A DNA stretch of 64,000 nucleotides, taken from the NCBI RefSeq assembly GCF_009649815.1, contig NZ_WJIC01000029.1, positions 16,636 through 80,635 of the forward strand, in the 5' to 3' direction. Below are positions 44,768-54,108 of the stretch, piece by piece (within the stretch, counting starts at the first letter, position 1; each line of letters opens with the position of its first letter). The position numbers and the translations under genes are program-made. Below the pieces are notes generated by a model. It ran no database searches. It worked only from the letters and a program-made list of their open reading frames with translations, and was not told the DNA's origin. The DNA comes from Nocardia sp. SYP-A9097. GTDB taxonomy: Bacteria > Actinomycetota > Actinomycetes > Mycobacteriales > Mycobacteriaceae.

Positions 44768-44919
44768 TCATGCTCGCAGTTCAGCCACCCGACCCTGCGC
44801 GGACACGCCCACCCAGCTGCCACTGCAGCGGCCCGGGGTCGATGCCGGGACCATTAATCGCAGGCGAACCGATCACCTGTTTCCCTGATCATCATGGGTG
44901 TGCTTCAACGCGGTGAGGG

Positions 44920-45153
44920 TCATGGCCCGTCGCGCAGCATTCGGTGGAAGACTCGCTGCTGGGCTGCGGTCTTCTCCTGCTCCGACAACCCTCCCGCGGC
45001 GGCAGCCTCCGCGATCCGTTCGAGTTCCCTGCGGATAGCCGCCGGGTTCTGAGGTTCCTTCTGCACCGCCTGGTCCCGGACGGCTTCAGCAACCCGGACT
45101 ACCCCTTTGATCACAGTCAGCGGCAGCGTGACGATCGGCCGGATCAACCCCAC
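44920..45153 (-). CDS. gvpG: GvpG-family gas vesicle protein (orphan)
   Basis: 77 aa from GTG 45153. LIRPIVTLPLTVIKGVVRVA, then PAAIRRELERIAEAAAAGGL and SEQEKTAAQQRVFHRML match GvpG: an N-terminal hydrophobic turn and a helical hairpin. GvpG is an accessory protein for gas vesicle assembly. No gvpA or other gvp gene is in the window, so this is a leftover or has another role. GAAGG lies 8 bases upstream. Confidence 0.8.
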   Translation of the reverse strand: MGLIRPIVTLPLTVIKGVVRVAEAVRDQAVQKEPQNPAAIRRELERIAEAAAAGGLSEQEKTAAQQRVFHRMLRDGP

Positions 45154-45243
45154 GGCTCGGCCTTCAACAGCTGTGCGCTCCCGGCACCGCAGCTGACCGG
45201 CCCCCTGCGCGACCATCGATCAACTCGACCACCGGTTCTCTCC

Positions 45244-45483
45244 TCACGACGTGAGCAGCGCCCGCCACAAAGCCTCAACCGCCGGCGGCCTGCCCCAACG
45301 CCGTGACGGCGGGCGGGCGCGTTCGGCCCGCGCCATCGACAGGAGCCGATCAGGCTCGACGGCGATCGCGGCGATCAGCTCGTCGCGGCCTGGGTCGTCC
45401 ACCGCTTCAGCCCTACCCGCCACCCGCGGTGCTGTCCACCCCGGATTCCGAACACAACTCACATGGCTCACAACATCAGACAC
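45244..45483 (-). CDS. hypothetical small protein upstream of gvpG
   Basis: 79 aa; the last ~50 residues (DELIAAIAVEPDRLLSMARA, ERARPPSRRWGRPPAVEALW) have strong G/C third positions and look coding. The N-terminus is doubtful. It could be the tail of a neighbouring gene of a lost gas-vesicle cluster. Confidence 0.35.
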   Translation of the reverse strand: MSDVVSHVSCVRNPGWTAPRVAGRAEAVDDPGRDELIAAIAVEPDRLLSMARAERARPPSRRWGRPPAVEALWRALLTS

Positions 45484-45512
45484 GCTCTACCAGGGCGAGG
45501 AGCTTGACAACC

Positions 45513-45725
45513 CTAGATAACGCGCGTGTAGTCGTCGTCGTCCGGATCTGCCGCGTGGCGCTGTGCGAGCGCCCGCTTGAGCGCGGCGTATCGGTCTGCC
45601 TCGTCCGGATGCGCACGCAGCCAGTCACGAACCAGGACAACGAATTCGGCGAATGGAGAATCGCTGCGGCGAATGTGCATGATGGCTGTCTGCCCGGGAG
45701 AATGGAAGAGCCGCTTGTCGAGCAC
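45513..45725 (-). pseudogene. C-terminal fragment of a GrpB-family nucleotidyltransferase
   Basis: The segment LVRDWLRAHPDEADRYAALK, then RALAQRHAADPDDDDYT matches the end of GrpB/UPF0157 proteins, which belong to the nucleotidyltransferase fold. The N-terminal two thirds, with the active site, are absent; the sequence joins transposase debris on that side. Confidence 0.65.
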
Positions 45726-45827
45726 CTCGGTGTTGCCCTGGTGATCCGGACGTGGCTGTCCCGGTACACCCCGGGCGAATCAGCGCGTGCACCCAACGCG
45801 GGTTCGAAACCCGTTGGCGCTTGTGTC

Positions 45828-46012
45828 GTGAGTCGTTAATTCGTTGGCAGTACGCGGCGAGAGTTTCGAGGATCTCGTCGGCGGTCTTGGTCCAGATGAA
45901 GGGTTTCAGGTCGGCGTTCCAGACGTTGATCCAGGCTTGGACGTCAGCCTCGAGTTCGACGACGCTGCGGTGGGTCGAGCGGCGCAGTTTGGGTGCCCAC
46001 GCCGGCAAGTCG
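45828..46012 (-). mobile_element. IS630-family transposase, C-terminal remnant
   Basis: In the minus frame: STHRSVVELEADVQAWINVW, NADLKPFIWTKTADEILETL, AAYCQRINDS. This is the characteristic end of IS630/Tc1-like transposases. The DDE core is missing. The stop has been lost, so the frame runs on into flanking DNA. Confidence 0.8.
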
Positions 46013-46134
46013 TGATCACCGCCGCATCGACCTGAGGCGCGCCGCCCGGCAAGCGGTACCAGACGATCGCGGTGATAGGTGAGCTGCTCCGGCATCGATA
46101 TCAATGGCGCAGAGGCAGAAAGGCAAGGTGACGA

Positions 46135-47295
46135 GTGCAACGCGGCAATGATTCCAGCCATCGGGACGAGTCGGACTCGCAGCCCGACCATGGCGCCGAT
46201 CCCGCACCGGATCGGTGGCTGAATAGGGCCACGCTCACCCGGCGAAGTGCACTGATCGGGATGACGACGGTGGCCGGTGTCGCCGCGGTGGACGTCGGTG
46301 CATTTGCCTTCGCGGGTGGCTGGCTGCGGCCCGACGCGCTGACACCTGCGCGGTTCGTCGACCGGTTCGAACACGCGTACGGGCGCCACGACGGTTTTCG
46401 GCGCAACCATGCCAAGGGCCTCAGTGCCAGCGGGACCTTCCAAAGCAACGGGGCCGGCACCGCGGTGTGCAAGGCGACCGTGTTCAAGGCCGGGACTGTT
46501 CCGGTGATCGGCCGGTTTTCGCTTTCCGGTGGACTGCCCGATCAGCCCGACAAACCGGACACGGTTCGCGGCCTGGCGCTGCTGTTCTCGCCGCCCGGCG
46601 ACCAACAGTGGCGCACCGCGATGGTCAACATCCCGGTCTTCGTCGACAGCACGCCGCAGGGATTCTACGAACGACTGCTCGCCACAAAGCCGGTGCCGGC
46701 GACCGGCAAGCCCGATCCGCAGCTGATGGCTGCGTTTTTGGCCCGCCACCCCGAGTCCGCCGCCGCCATGAAGATCATCAACCAGTCCCCACCCAGTTCA
46801 GGATTCGCCGACAGCACCTTTCACGGGCTCAACGCGTTTCATTTCACCAGCGACAAGGGCGCCACCGCTTCCGTGCGCTGGGTGGCGGTTCCGCTACAAA
46901 ACGGTCAGCCTGCGGGCACCGTGCCGTCGGCACAGAACGACTACCTGTTCGACGCCTTGATCGACGCGGTGGCGCGTGGGCCGCTGAGCTGGCGGTTGAT
47001 CCTGATCATCGGCGGCCCCGGGGACCCGACCAACGATGCCACCAAGCCGTGGCCGGATTCACGGCCAACGATCGACGTCGGCACCATCACGATCAACGCC
47101 GTGCAGACCGAGGCCGCGGGAAACGCACGCGACATCAACTTCGACCCGACCGTGTTACCCGACGGCATCGCCGTATCCGACGATCCACTGCTGAGCGCGC
47201 GCTCTGCCGTCTATGCCCGCTCATTCACCCGCCGCGCCGCTGAGCCCAAGCGGCCCAGCGAGGTCGACATCGGCCAGGTGCGCGATGAGCGATAA
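46135..47295 (+). CDS. catalase-family heme peroxidase (SrpA-like), membrane-anchored
   Basis: 386 aa. The N-terminus has TRRSALIGMTTVAGVAAVDV (twin-Arg-like, then a hydrophobic helix), so it is exported or anchored. The mini-catalase fold shows the distal-His segment FRRNHAKGLSASGTF, FSLSGGLPDQPDKPDTVRGL, and the proximal heme Tyr in RSAVYARSFTRRAA. The last 11 bases overlap the cytochrome b561 gene, so the two form an electron-transfer pair. It probably oxidises small organics with peroxide. GTG start after AAGGTG. Confidence 0.9.
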   Translation: MQRGNDSSHRDESDSQPDHGADPAPDRWLNRATLTRRSALIGMTTVAGVAAVDVGAFAFAGGWLRPDALTPARFVDRFEHAYGRHDGFRRNHAKGLSASGTFQSNGAGTAVCKATVFKAGTVPVIGRFSLSGGLPDQPDKPDTVRGLALLFSPPGDQQWRTAMVNIPVFVDSTPQGFYERLLATKPVPATGKPDPQLMAAFLARHPESAAAMKIINQSPPSSGFADSTFHGLNAFHFTSDKGATASVRWVAVPLQNGQPAGTVPSAQNDYLFDALIDAVARGPLSWRLILIIGGPGDPTNDATKPWPDSRPTIDVGTITINAVQTEAAGNARDINFDPTVLPDGIAVSDDPLLSARSAVYARSFTRRAAEPKRPSEVDIGQVRDER

Positions 47296-47851
47296 GCCCG
47301 GCCGCTTCACCCTTCTTTCGAGACTGTTGCACTGGTCGATGGCGGCAATGGTCATCGCCCAACTACTCCTCGGTGTCACCATGGTGGCGTCGCTGAGCTA
47401 CTATCCCCTGCTGCTGGCCATCCACCGACCTCTGGGCCTCACGATCCTCGTTTTCGCGGTGGTGCGGCTGGTGAATCGACTCACTCATCGGCCGCCGCCA
47501 TTCCTTGCCACGATGAGCCGCCTGGAACGCAAGATCGCGACGTGGTCGGAATACCTGCTGTACGCGCTGCTGCTCGTGCAACCCCTGATCGGCTGGGCAA
47601 TGCTCTCGGCGGCCCGCTACCCGATCACCCTCCACGGGTCGCTCCACCTTCCCGGTATCGCGCCGCACAACATCACCGTGTACGCCGTGCTGCGAATCGG
47701 CCACTCAATTCTCGCGTTCCTGATCTTTTCGACCTTTACCGCCCACATGAGTGCAGTCCTGTTTCATACCCTCGTGCTGCGCGACCGGCTCATCGACCGT
47801 ATGTCACTGTGGCCGATGAAGTCTGCCGCCGCAGCGGATCACAAGGCCTGA
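47285..47851 (+). CDS. cytochrome b561-family membrane protein
   Basis: 188 aa, four transmembrane helices. Heme-ligand His candidates lie in SRLLHWSMAAMVIAQLLLG, LAIHRPLGL, VLRIGHSILAFLIF and FTAHMSAVLFHTLV, the four-His arrangement of bacterial b561. It starts within the catalase-like gene and would move electrons between the quinone pool and that periplasmic heme enzyme. Confidence 0.92.
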   Translation: MSDKPGRFTLLSRLLHWSMAAMVIAQLLLGVTMVASLSYYPLLLAIHRPLGLTILVFAVVRLVNRLTHRPPPFLATMSRLERKIATWSEYLLYALLLVQPLIGWAMLSAARYPITLHGSLHLPGIAPHNITVYAVLRIGHSILAFLIFSTFTAHMSAVLFHTLVLRDRLIDRMSLWPMKSAAAADHKA

Positions 47852-47899
47852 GCTGGGCAGGATCACGGGGCAAAGATGTCCGCTCGCGCGGCAGTTGCA

Positions 47900-48046
47900 C
47901 TAAATGAAGCCGATAGCGGCCAGCCCGTCGACGATCGGACCGGCCGTGTCGGTCAGCATCAGCCGCGAGGCGACCAGTACGCCGAGGACCACCGCGAGCG
48001 TCGCGACGGCAATGCCGACGCCCCGAAGGAATCGCCAGTCGAACAT
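47900..48046 (-). CDS. 48-aa single-helix membrane protein
   Basis: MFDWRFLRGVGIAVATLAVV continues with LGVLVASRLMLTD and ends AGPIVDGLAAIGFI. One clear transmembrane helix with a basic N-terminus. Codon use is strongly GC3-rich, which supports coding. Convergent with the cytochrome b561 gene (48 bases). Function unknown. Confidence 0.6.
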   Translation of the reverse strand: MFDWRFLRGVGIAVATLAVVLGVLVASRLMLTDTAGPIVDGLAAIGFI

Positions 48047-49059
48047 GTCGCCAGCCTAGTCTCGGGACCGGGTGCGACTGCGGCGGTCCGGCCGCGATGC
48101 CAATCGGTCGTAGTGTGGGGTTGAGCCACGGGCGGTCGATCCACTACCGCGACGCCGCCGCCGACCGGCGGCGTCCGCTACTCGGGCGACGCGACCGCTG
48201 TGAAGTGCTACGTTGGCCGCGCATTCTCGTTGAAACCGCCGCGCGTCGAGGACGCCTGGCGCTCCATACAGCACTGGACACCTGGTCAGCGACGTACGTA
48301 GCAGCACGGATCAGATCAAAACCGTAATTCGCGGCGGTTCACGGCATTTCGTGGCGGTTCTGGTACTGACGGCGTCGGACTTGAGGCCGGCACAGAACCG
48401 ATTCCAGGGACGAGTTCGGGCGATTTGAATCGGGCAAGGCCATCAATCAACCCACGCTTGCCGCTTGCCGCACATAGGTTTATGCAAGGTCATGACCAGC
48501 GTTCAGTAAACACAACACAATTCGGTATACAGCTGGCATTCCTGGTTCCTAGTTCTGTTGCATGAGCCTATGACATTCATGCCCGGCACTGCCTTGTTTC
48601 TCTGCCATGACGGTTCCTTACTCGCGTAGGAGCGTGACGGATCAGCCACACCGGTGGATTGTCCCGTCACGGGACGGATCGACACTCGTTATCGGCCAAA
48701 CTGAGACGAGAGTTATTTGTAGCAGCTAACTTTGGTTTCAGAGGTCTCGAGGAGCTGGTCGAGCGGTCGCTGACCTCAGCACAGATGCAACCCCTCTTCC
48801 CCGCCGATTCGGCACAGCTGACCGCAGCCCGGGTCGACTCCTCCCTTGTGGCACCGGACCGCGCTCAGACCGCCGCCCTCGGGCGAAGCCGGGAGCGAGC
48901 AGCGTGGGGGTAGGGAAGGGTGCTGCGGGTGGCCGACGATACGGTTTTCCACTACAGCTCGACAATCGCCGGATACGCTTGTCTGGGAAGGTGATCGGAT
49001 AAGTTTCATAGTTTTCGCCAGAGCCTGGCCAAGGGCAACGCCTGGCACTTCGGAAGGAC
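48047..49059. other. about 1 kb without a supported gene
   Basis: No frame shows a recognisable domain. At 48326-48364 TTCGCGGCGGTTC and TTCGTGGCGGTTC form a direct repeat. Around 48430-48620 the DNA is noticeably less GC-rich than its surroundings and may be mobile-element residue. Confidence 0.4.
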
Positions 49060-49492
49060 ATGGACATGATCCTGCCTGGGAAAGATCACGTACTGAAAAA
49101 CGCGAAAGCCGGGACCTGCCTGGAGCTCAGTGGCGAGGACGGCACAAGCGTCATCGGGTGGGAGTACCATGACGGCGCGAATCAGAAGTGGCGCCCGCAG
49201 ATCGAAGACAAACCGGTGGACCCTCCAGAACGTGGAGACCGATAAATACCTCCGCCCTGCGGAAGGCCGGATTTCGGACGGATGTCGTGTCGTCGCAGGG
49301 AAAGATCCGTTCTGGTGGCACATCTTTTCTGACGAAGATGATTTGTCCAGTTTTCGCCTGTACGTTCCTGACCAAGCCACAGCCTTCAATGTCGAAGTAG
49401 CGGACCATGGAAACCCGCTGAATGGGACGCCTGTACAGCTGTGGGGTAAGTGGAGCGGCGCGAACCAGCGTTGGCGGATCGAACAGGTGTAA
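49060..49492 (+). pseudogene. ricin-type beta-trefoil lectin, frameshifted
   Basis: Frame 1 gives MDMILPGKDHVLKNAKAGTC, LELSGEDGTSVIGWEYHDGA and NQKW. At about 49206-49210 an extra A in ACAAACC shifts to frame 2, which continues NRWTLQNVETDKYLRPAEG, FRLYVPDQATAFNVEVADHG and ends GANQRWRIEQV. The repeated NQxW/NQRW motifs mark trefoil repeats. There is no signal peptide, so a cytoplasmic lectin-like protein. A 1-base sequencing error would restore it. Confidence 0.75.
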
Positions 49493-49523
49493 AAAGCAGT
49501 CGGGCGAGGAGGGCCAGCGGAGC

Positions 49524-49541
49524 CGATCCGCAATCGGATCG
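49524..49541 (+). terminator. hairpin downstream of the lectin gene
   Basis: CGATCCG, loop CAAT, CGGATCG: a perfect 7-bp stem 32 bases after the lectin stop. Confidence 0.55.
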
Positions 49542-50063
49542 TGGCGAGAATGACCCTGCTGCGCTCGCGCCGCGAACCCCGATCGGGCGGAATCACTGCG
49601 CGGATCACGGTCCGCGCGGCCGAAGCCGCGCCGGACGTCGGATCTCGGTTCAGCTCTGCACATTTCGCGTACTCACCTGCTTGTCGTTTGCAGTACTAAC
49701 CTGCGAGTCGTGCCGACCAGCCCGGCATGGTCGGGGATGACCGCTTTGATCCCTCTGCTACGCAACAAGTCTCGGCTGGCCGCCGAGGAGTGGCTTGTCT
49801 TCGCCGCTGATCACAGCGGTCAGGGATGGCTGTGGATATCTTGTCGTATTAGATCCGTTCGCCGAGTGCCCGCTCATGCCGCTGATCGCGCTGACCGAAC
49901 GGCTACCGCGGCGCAATGGAAGATCAACGAGGCGAGGTCATCTCGGGCGTGGCATCGCACCATAATGCCGAGTTGAGCGCCTCGCGACTGATCTTCCAGC
50001 AGGAAATGAAACATGTTCTAATTAATGCGTTTTGATCAACAAGAGCAGGGGGCGATCTCGGGA
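49542..50063. other. no supported gene
   Basis: Short frames only, no domain. A less GC-rich promoter-like stretch (AACATGTTCTAATTAATGCG) lies just upstream of the thioesterase gene. Confidence 0.4.
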
Positions 50064-50870
50064 ATGTCGTTCTTTGTGGAGTGTGACGGGCAGTATCACG
50101 CGCGTGGACACGGGGTCAGCCAATGGTCATCGAATCAGGTGAACGGACCGGCGGTGTGTGGCCTGCTGGCGCGCCAGCTTGAAACGCATTGTCCCGCAGA
50201 GGGCGTCATGCCGGCACGGTTGACAGTCGACATGCTGCGCCCGGTACTCAACGAGCCAATCGCTGTGCACAGCACCGTTGTTCGGAAAGGCTCGCGCGTG
50301 ATCCTCGCCGATGCCACCATCGTGCAGCAGGGCGAGCTCCGTGCACGGGCCAGTGCGGTATTCCTCGTTTCAGCCGCCTCTCCGCCTGGTGAGATATGGC
50401 AGCCGCAGTCGCCTCTACCGGTGCCGCAGGCTCGACTGATATCGCCGGATGGCGACCCGCCCTTGCTCAGGTGTGGCGAATCGGAGTGGACCGACAACCT
50501 GGCTGCAGGCCGGAACGCTGATCGCAAAGTGATGTGGCAGAACCTCATTCCCTTGATCGAGGGCGAAGCGATCTCCCCCTTTCAGCGAGCGGCTGCCATG
50601 GGGGATGCGACGAACTTTGTCTGCCACTGGGGTTCTGAGGGCATCGGGTTCATCAACACCGATCTGACCCTGACATTGTCACGGTTGCCCGAGGGGCCCG
50701 AGCTAGGACTTCAGGCTCAGGATCAGAGCACCAGCGGCGGTGTCGCTGTCGGCACAGCAACGCTGTACGACCGCAGCGGCCGACTGGGCACCTGCGTGGT
50801 GACAGCCGTCGCGGATGCTCGTCGGCCGCTATCAGTCGCACGCTCTGCGTCGGGCGCGCGGGCCGACTAG
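50064..50870 (+). CDS. thioesterase family protein (double hot-dog)
   Basis: 268 aa from ATG 50064. The N-terminal half MSFFVECDGQYHARGHGVSQ, QVNGPAVCGLLARQLE, and RLTVDMLRPVLNEPI fits TesB-like actinobacterial thioesterases. The second hot-dog has DATNFVCHWGSEGIGFINTD. It probably hydrolyses acyl-CoA. The frame opens at 50025, but relatives begin near the chosen Met. A very strong terminator hairpin follows. Confidence 0.8.
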   Translation: MSFFVECDGQYHARGHGVSQWSSNQVNGPAVCGLLARQLETHCPAEGVMPARLTVDMLRPVLNEPIAVHSTVVRKGSRVILADATIVQQGELRARASAVFLVSAASPPGEIWQPQSPLPVPQARLISPDGDPPLLRCGESEWTDNLAAGRNADRKVMWQNLIPLIEGEAISPFQRAAAMGDATNFVCHWGSEGIGFINTDLTLTLSRLPEGPELGLQAQDQSTSGGVAVGTATLYDRSGRLGTCVVTAVADARRPLSVARSASGARAD

Positions 50871-50884
50871 AACGTCCTAATCTG

Positions 50885-50925
50885 CCGCCGCGCGCGCTGA
50901 CCGAACCGGCCAGCGCGCGCGGCGG
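50885..50925 (+). terminator. 15-bp perfect GC stem
   Basis: CCGCCGCGCGCGCTG (50885-50899) and its complement (50911-50925) around an 11-base loop, 15 bases after the thioesterase stop. Confidence 0.8.
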
Positions 50926-51193
50926 AAGATCAAACAGCCATTGCAGATCCGAGGCCGGCCATTACCCGCAAATGCCGATTTCCGTGCATCTACGAAAGGT
51001 TCCGTTCGCGCGCATCCGCGGGCCTCGCCCCACGAGTCGAGTGGAGACGGCATGGCCGTATCCATACCGGCGATCTTCAAACGAGTTGTTCACCCGACCG
51101 GACCGGATCCCTACCACTCGTGCCCAGCGCGACCAGGCACGCCGCATTTCTTCTGAACGTTCCGCACACGATCTCGGTCGAACCGCCGCATGC
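50926..51193. other. no supported gene
   Basis: Arg-rich shadow frames only. It separates the thioesterase from the convergent secreted protein gene. Confidence 0.4.
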
Positions 51194-51688
51194 TCAGCCC
51201 AGCGTGAACGTCGCGCGGCCCGCGATGTGCTCCAGATCCACATTCTGCGGATAGACCTCGGAGTACGTGTCGATCCACGCCTCCACCTTCCCGGCGCCCG
51301 GCCCCATGCCCATGCCGGTGATCACGTTGTCCGGCAGGCCTACCACCGTGGTGCCTTCGACGCGTTGTGACTGTCCACTGGTCAGGCCGGTGTCGACGTT
51401 CCGCCAATGCACGGTGACCTGGTAGGCCCCGCAGAACTCCCCGGTCTGCGTGATCTTCACCCGAACACCGAACACACCGGACTGCGGCTGCGCCACGGTC
51501 TCGGCATTGATGATCGCGGCACAGTTGGGACCCGGAACCCGTGTGAGGGTCGGGGTGAACTGGGCAACCGGATCGGTAGAGTTGGCACCGGCAGTCCCGG
51601 CGAGCCCGCTCCACGCGGCCACCATCGCCGCCGCGACCACACCCGTACGGAACGTGAACTGTTGTAGCGAAACGTTTTTCAGGGTCAT
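51194..51688 (-). CDS. secreted hypothetical protein
   Basis: 164 aa. A signal peptide (FRTGVVAAAMVAAWSGLAGT) with AGA-type cleavage precedes NSTDPVAQFTPTLTRVPGPN. The mature part is beta-rich with two Cys (CAAIINAETVAQPQ, GEFCGAYQVTVHWRNVDTG) that can form one disulfide. No family recognised; similar small secreted proteins are common in Nocardia and mycobacteria. Confidence 0.75.
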   Translation of the reverse strand: MTLKNVSLQQFTFRTGVVAAAMVAAWSGLAGTAGANSTDPVAQFTPTLTRVPGPNCAAIINAETVAQPQSGVFGVRVKITQTGEFCGAYQVTVHWRNVDTGLTSGQSQRVEGTTVVGLPDNVITGMGMGPGAGKVEAWIDTYSEVYPQNVDLEHIAGRATFTLG

Positions 51689-51872
51689 GCCCGTCTGTCG
51701 TCCTGCGTACGGATGGCGTTATGCCTTCCCGAGCCCTCAATTTCAGGGGCTGGCCGACGCCCGGCGCGAGGTGAGGCCTTGGCGGCGGTGCGCATCGGTG
51801 ATTACTCACGCCTGGTTGGACGAACGCACTGAAATCAGCGTAAGGCGTTTTGTGTCAAGCGGTTTGGTCGGT

Positions 51873-51959
51873 GCCCCGGCCTGTCGTCGTCCCGGCATAG
51901 CGGTAATGGGGTTGGTTCCCTGCAGCGTGTAATCGGGTTGAGTGACGACAGGTCGGGGC
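51873..51959. repeat. 16-base inverted repeat flanking 55 bases
   Basis: GCCCCGGCCTGTCGTC (51873-51888) and GACGACAGGTCGGGGC (51944-51959) pair with one mismatch. It lies beside the IS110-type remnant and may be its end or recognition structure; IS110 elements lack classic terminal repeats. Confidence 0.5.
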
Positions 51960-52041
51960 TGCCCAGGATTTCAGGCGAGATCACGAGGTGTCTCGATGCC
52001 GCGTAGGGCTCGCCCCGACCGACCGCTCGACGCGCCGCCGG

Positions 52042-53036
52042 TCAGGCGGCGGTCGAGATCTTGGTGGGTGTCGGATCGGTGCCGTGGCGGGCGATATGCG
52101 GGTCCCACCGTCGACCGGTGGTGACCACGGCGTGCAGGTGCCGCAGGATGGTCGCGGCGATCGCGGCCTGGGCTTGAGTGGGCGTGAGCCGGTTGACCTC
52201 TCGGCTGGTCAGGTGCCGGTAGCGGTCGCCGTAGACCGGGTTGGCCAGTTGGGTGCCCCACACGCCGCGCCAGGCCGCTAATCGTAGACCTGGACGGCCG
52301 TGGCCGGTGAGTTTGGCGCGGCCGGTGAAGGCGCCCGATTGGTTCTCCCGCGGTGCCAGACCAGCGTGTTTGACCACGGCTCGGGCGGTGGGAAACCGTG
52401 TGAGGTCACCGGTTTCGGCCAGGATCGCCGCGGCTCCGACCGCCGACAACCCGGCGATCGAGGTGACCAGGTCGGTCAATGCGAGTTCGTCGAGCACCCC
52501 GACCATGCGGGCTTCGGTGTCGGCCACGCGCCGCTGATCCTCGGCCCAGTCAGAGAGCAGCAGATCCACTTGTTCGAGCGCGCCGCGTCGGTGCGCGCGA
52601 ACTCCGGCCGGATCTGTCAGTGCCGCAAACAGATTCCGGATGATCCGCAACGACGGTTTCTGACCGCCCGCACGGGTGATCTCTCGGCGAGCGGCCCGTT
52701 CCAGGCGCGGCAACCCGAGACGATGGGTGCGGTCCAGATCTCCGCCGTCGCGTTCGCAGATCACCCGCAACACCGCGACCCGGGTGCGGGAGCGGAACGG
52801 CTGGCGCGCGGTGTCCAGCGCGGCCGGCCACACGCATTCCAGCAACGCCCGGATCTGCTGGACCTGTGTCACCATGTCCACGATCAGCCGCGATCGGCGC
52901 GCTCCTAGATGCCGTAACCTGCCCCAGGATTCGTCCACCGGCTCGGGGATATAGCAGCGCGACTGCGCGGTGAGCCGGGCGATCAGCACCGCGTCCTTCT
53001 CGTCGGTCTTGTCGCTGGTCAGGTCCTCTGCGCGCC
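52042..53036 (-). mobile_element. IS110-family transposase, C-terminal two thirds, frameshifted
   Basis: Recognisable DEDD/Tnp_20 sequence: the segment TSDKTDEKDAVLIARLTAQ, then IAGLSAVGAAAILAETGD and VKHAGLAPRENQSGAFTGRA. Upstream of TSDKT the frame meets TAG; the continuation PSVELVAARR is one frame off (near 53034), and beyond that the N-terminal DEDD part is missing. An inactive copy. Confidence 0.85.
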
Positions 53037-53256
53037 GCGACCAGCTCTACTGATGGCCCCGCCATATTGAAAGGCCGCGAGTTCCTCAGTGCGGCTGTCG
53101 GTTTTGCGGATATGCCGACCAGGAAGCACCCGTCCGCCGGGCGTGATCTTCGCTCCGGAGGAACCTTCTCTGCGCGCCAGCGGGGTGTACTCGCTACGGC
53201 GGCCATTCCTGCGATCGCGGCATCGAGCCGATCGCGCTGCGCCCTGGTCAGGATCG

Positions 53257-53430
53257 TCACCTCGATGGGTCGTTCAATAGCTCGCAGTTCATGCAAGGAC
53301 TGCTGGTGTCCGTTGCCATTTGATCTGACGCAGAAAATGGGTCGTGAGCGGCCGTGCGCGAGATAGATGGCTTGACAACGGTCAATACTTCTCCGCCGCA
53401 GCGGATCTCGTCACCAACTCGGATCATAGA
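53257..53430 (-). pseudogene. possible start of a transposition protein
   Basis: MIRVGDEIRCGGEVLTVVKP resembles the opening of Mu/Tn7-type integrase proteins (short beta-rich VGDxVxFDGExxTV), and it follows the 115-aa gene closely. The rest is missing or unrelated. Tentative. Confidence 0.25.
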
Positions 53431-53758
53431 AACACGTAGCAACGACCCATTCATCTGGCCTGGCAAATGAAACAACGTCGAACTGCCTCGGCACCCCCGC
53501 CCAGCGCAACTCGACCGGCGCGACGATCGCTTGCTCCAGCAAAGCCATCACCAATGGACGCAAGCAGCGCGGATGCCGATATCCGGCCAGGCAGCGCAGA
53601 TTCGCCGTCAGGACCGGATCCAATGCCCCGACCCGGAGGTAATCCCAGCCGACGAGACGGCTAGCGCGCTCCGTCACCTCGAACGCGGCAGCATCTTCGG
53701 GCTCCATGTACTCACGTCGAACCAGCTTGCGATCGGCCTCGTTGTCAAGAGCGGGCAC
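53411..53758 (-). CDS. hypothetical protein, possibly mobile-element encoded
   Basis: 115 aa, no certain family. TANLRCLAGYRHPRCLRPLV, MALLEQAIVAPVELRWAGVP, then FDVVSFARPDEWVVATCFY. Located between the IS110 and another transposase remnant, it may be an accessory protein of a lost transposon. Confidence 0.45.
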   Translation of the reverse strand: MPALDNEADRKLVRREYMEPEDAAAFEVTERASRLVGWDYLRVGALDPVLTANLRCLAGYRHPRCLRPLVMALLEQAIVAPVELRWAGVPRQFDVVSFARPDEWVVATCFYDPSW

Positions 53759-54108
53759 CGTTGGGTGTAGTTGGTTTCATTGGTCCTCTGAGCTGTGGAT
53801 ACGTTGAATTCTCACCCCCATTTCGGCTGTAATATCGATTACTACCGTTGGCGCGTGCGAGCGTCGTTGGTCGATGTCAGTCATTAAATGGCGGGATTGA
53901 TGACAAGCGGGCGACGGCTGACCAGCAACCATCGTGCCCGAGCGAAGGCCGCTACGTTTTGCAGGTCAGCTCGGAGTCGGCCGGTAGGCCACCCCATCAC
54001 GCACACGGACGGGCCGTGCGATAACAAAAGTTGCACTAGTCCGGAACATCGCACACCGGAGGGCACCACCGCGAGCCGGTGTACTGGCTCACCGACGACG
54101 GCGTCCGG
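53759..54108. other. no supported gene
   Basis: Contains an AT-richer segment near 53800-53880. Frames are short and without domains. Confidence 0.35.

Noticed and set aside
45789..45813. GGGTTCGAAACCC-type arm resembling the T-loop of a tRNA
   Set aside because: No acceptor, D or anticodon arm can be placed around it, and it lies in the read-through region of the IS630 remnant. It is just a palindrome.
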